Shown here in pieces: positions 5,386 to 6,816 of a DNA stretch of 6,816 nt; position 1 is the stretch's first letter, and each line of letters begins with the position of its first letter. The DNA comes from an uncultured Veillonella sp. Its GTDB lineage: Bacteria; Bacillota; Negativicutes; Veillonellales; Veillonellaceae. The notes beneath the pieces are model-generated. The model was not told the DNA's origin. It saw only the letters and a list, made by a program, of their open reading frames with translations, and did no database searches. A program made the translations under genes and the position numbers. The stretch covers positions 1 through 6,816 of the forward strand of contig CAKQBP010000074.1 in assembly GCA_934216375.1 (NCBI GenBank), in the 5' to 3' direction.

Positions 5386-6816
5386 ATGGAACAATTCCAA
5401 ATGGACCTAGCTGGTCGTACGCTTACGATTGAGACTGGGGAACTTGCAAAACAAGCTGGCGGTGCTGTAATGGTTGGCTATGGTGATACTCGTGTACTCG
5501 TTACTGCTACAGGCTCTAAAGAGGCGAAGGACATCGATTTCTTCCCACTTACAGTAGACTATGAAGAAAAAATGTATGCGGTTGGTCGTTTACCAGGGGG
5601 CTTCATTAAACGTGAAGCGCGTCCACCTGAGTCTGCGATCTTGAATAGCCGTTTGATTGACCGTCCTATTCGTCCATTATTTGATAAAGGTGTACGAAAC
5701 GAAGTACACGTAGTAGCAACAGTTATGTCTGTGGACCAAGATTGTGATCCAGCCATTTGTGGTATGATTGGCGCTTCCGCCGCATTGTCTATTTCTGATG
5801 TTCCTTGGAATGGTCCTATTGCAGGCGTTCGTATGGGACGTATCAATGGTGAATTTGTTGTAAATCCAACGAAAGCACAATTAGAAGAAACAGATCTTAA
5901 TATCGTTGTGGCTGGTACTAAAGATGCTATCCTCATGGTTGAAGGTGGCGCTGAAGAAGTACCGGAAGATATCATTCTTGAAGTTATCATGGCAGCTCAC
6001 GAAGAAATCAAAAAAATCGTAGCATTCCAAGAAAATATGACTGCAAAAGTAGGTAAGGAAAAACGCATATTTGAATGTAAAGATGTTCCAGCTGAAATTA
6101 GTGATGCAGTTCGTGCCTATGGTCATGATAAACTTGATGCTGCAGTTCGTTGTGCAGATAAACAACAACGTGATGCACAAGAAAATGAAGTACGTGCAGA
6201 TGTATTAGCTCACTTTGAAGAAATCTACCCAGATAACTTGGCTGATGTAAATAAAGCATTTGATGCAATGACAAAAGAAATCGTGCGTCATATGATTACT
6301 GTTGAAAAAATCCGTCCAGATGGTCGTCAACTTGATGAAGTTCGTCCAATCTCTTGCCGTACAGGCGTATTACCTCGTACACATGGCTCTGGCTTGTTTA
6401 CACGTGGCCAAACTCAAGTGTTGAATGTCACAACAGTAGCGCCTTTATCCGAAAAACAAACCATCGATGGTCTTGGTGTTGAAACTGAAAAACGTTATAT
6501 CCATCATTATAATTTCCCATCTTTCTCCGTTGGCGAAACTCGCTCTTCTCGCGGTCCTGGTCGTCGTGAAATCGGTCATGGTGCATTGGCTGAACGCGCG
6601 TTGGTGCCTGTGATTCCGAGCGAGGCAGACTTCCCATATGCGTTGCGTTTAGTATCTGAAGTATTGGAATCGAATGGTTCTAGCTCCATGGCTTCCGTAT
6701 GTGGTTCTACATTGTCTTTGATGGATGCTGGTGTACCTATTAAAGCTCCTGTAGCAGGTATTGCTATGGGTCTTGTAACTCAAGGGGAACATTATACAAT
6801 TTTAACTGACATTCAA
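5386..6816 (+). CDS. pnp: Polynucleotide phosphorylase (PNPase), N-terminal 477 residues; 3' end outside window
   Basis: This is a phosphate-dependent 3'-to-5' exoribonuclease, a trimer in the cytoplasm that degrades mRNA and can add nucleotides in reverse. The frame is open to the last base of the window. The N-terminal RNase PH domain (about 5-145) contains [14 protein letters not shown] and the RNA-gripping loop [11 protein letters not shown] (67-77), then [14 protein letters not shown] helical linker domain follows (roughly 150-310). The second, catalytic RNase PH domain starts near IRPDGR and includes [11 protein letters not shown] (334-344) and [11 protein letters not shown], with the phosphate-binding serines at 432-434. 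The window stops at LTDIQ, just before the conserved metal-binding aspartates (E. coli Asp486/Asp492). The KH and S1 domains are also off the edge; full-length PNPase is about 700 residues. AGGAGG (5373-5378) placed 7 nt upstream fixes the start at 5386 over the in-frame ATG at 5401. Confidence 0.97.
   Translation, partial: MEQFQMDLAGRTLTIETGELAKQAGGAVMVGYGDTRVLVTATGSKEAKDIDFFPLTVDYEEKMYAVGRLPGGFIKREARPPESAILNSRLIDRPIRPLFDKGVRNEVHVVATVMSVDQDCDPAICGMIGASAALSISDVPWNGPIAGVRMGRINGEFVVNPTKAQLEETDLNIVVAGTKDAILMVEGGAEEVPEDIILEVIMAAHEEIKKIVAFQENMTAKVGKEKRIFECKDVPAEISDAVRAYGHDKLDAAVRCADKQQRDAQENEVRADVLAHFEEIYPDNLADVNKAFDAMTKEIVRHMITVEKIRPDGRQLDEVRPISCRTGVLPRTHGSGLFTRGQTQVLNVTTVAPLSEKQTIDGLGVETEKRYIHHYNFPSFSVGETRSSRGPGRREIGHGALAERALVPVIPSEADFPYALRLVSEVLESNGSSSMASVCGSTLSLMDAGVPIKAPVAGIAMGLVTQGEHYTILTDIQ

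Noticed and set aside
5559..5990. 143-codon open frame on the - strand inside pnp
   Set aside because: It lies entirely within conserved PNPase coding sequence. The translation is low-complexity (Ser/Thr/Ile-rich) and resembles no known family.
5881..6180. 99-codon open frame on the - strand inside pnp, rich in Phe, Cys and Ile
   Set aside because: The composition is what complementing Glu/Lys-rich PNPase codons yields. There is no independent evidence of coding.

Overview
The window looks like chromosomal DNA from a low-to-moderate-GC member of the Firmicutes. The best guess is a Negativicute close to Veillonella, judged from the overall character of the S15, PNPase and TrpX-like proteins, the AT-rich third codon positions, and strong AGGAGG-type ribosome binding sites. 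This is recognition by eye, not a database match. All supported genes lie on the + strand. No tRNA, rRNA, CRISPR, insertion sequence or phage feature was seen.

Layout. (1) Positions 1-692 hold the C-terminal part of an M18-family zinc aminopeptidase, followed by a 125-residue protein of unknown function (743-1120). (2) After a 131-bp gap with a good sigma70/SigA-type promoter and an overlapping palindrome comes a four-gene ABC importer operon (1252-4818). It holds two tandem paralogous substrate-binding lipoproteins of the TrpX (COG2984-like) family, one permease and one ATPase, spaced 24, 11 and 10 bp apart, and it ends in a rho-independent terminator (4849-4873). (3) rpsO (ribosomal protein S15) has its own promoter and a structured leader of about 90 nt that may be an autoregulatory element, and it ends in a strong terminator (5283-5311). 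(4) pnp (polynucleotide phosphorylase) has its own candidate promoter and runs off the right edge just before the conserved catalytic aspartates.

How the genes work together. The importer resembles TrpXYZ-type systems for tryptophan or other aromatic amino acids: a lipoprotein captures substrate outside the cytoplasmic membrane, the permease moves it, and the ATPase powers transport. Two binding proteins sharing one permease/ATPase pair could broaden substrate range. The aminopeptidase upstream releases amino acids from peptides, so the neighbourhood has an amino-acid acquisition flavour, but it is probably a separate transcription unit. rpsO-pnp is the widely conserved translation/RNA-decay pair.

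Most notable points. The second binding protein carries a clean in-frame deletion of 34 residues relative to its neighbour, apparently between short TTCGT-like direct repeats, while the rest of the protein aligns without gaps up to the C-terminal tail. The rpsO leader can fold into a stem-loop whose loop is complementary to the Shine-Dalgarno sequence. A perfect palindrome overlaps the -35 box of the importer promoter. I see no entirely new multi-gene system here.
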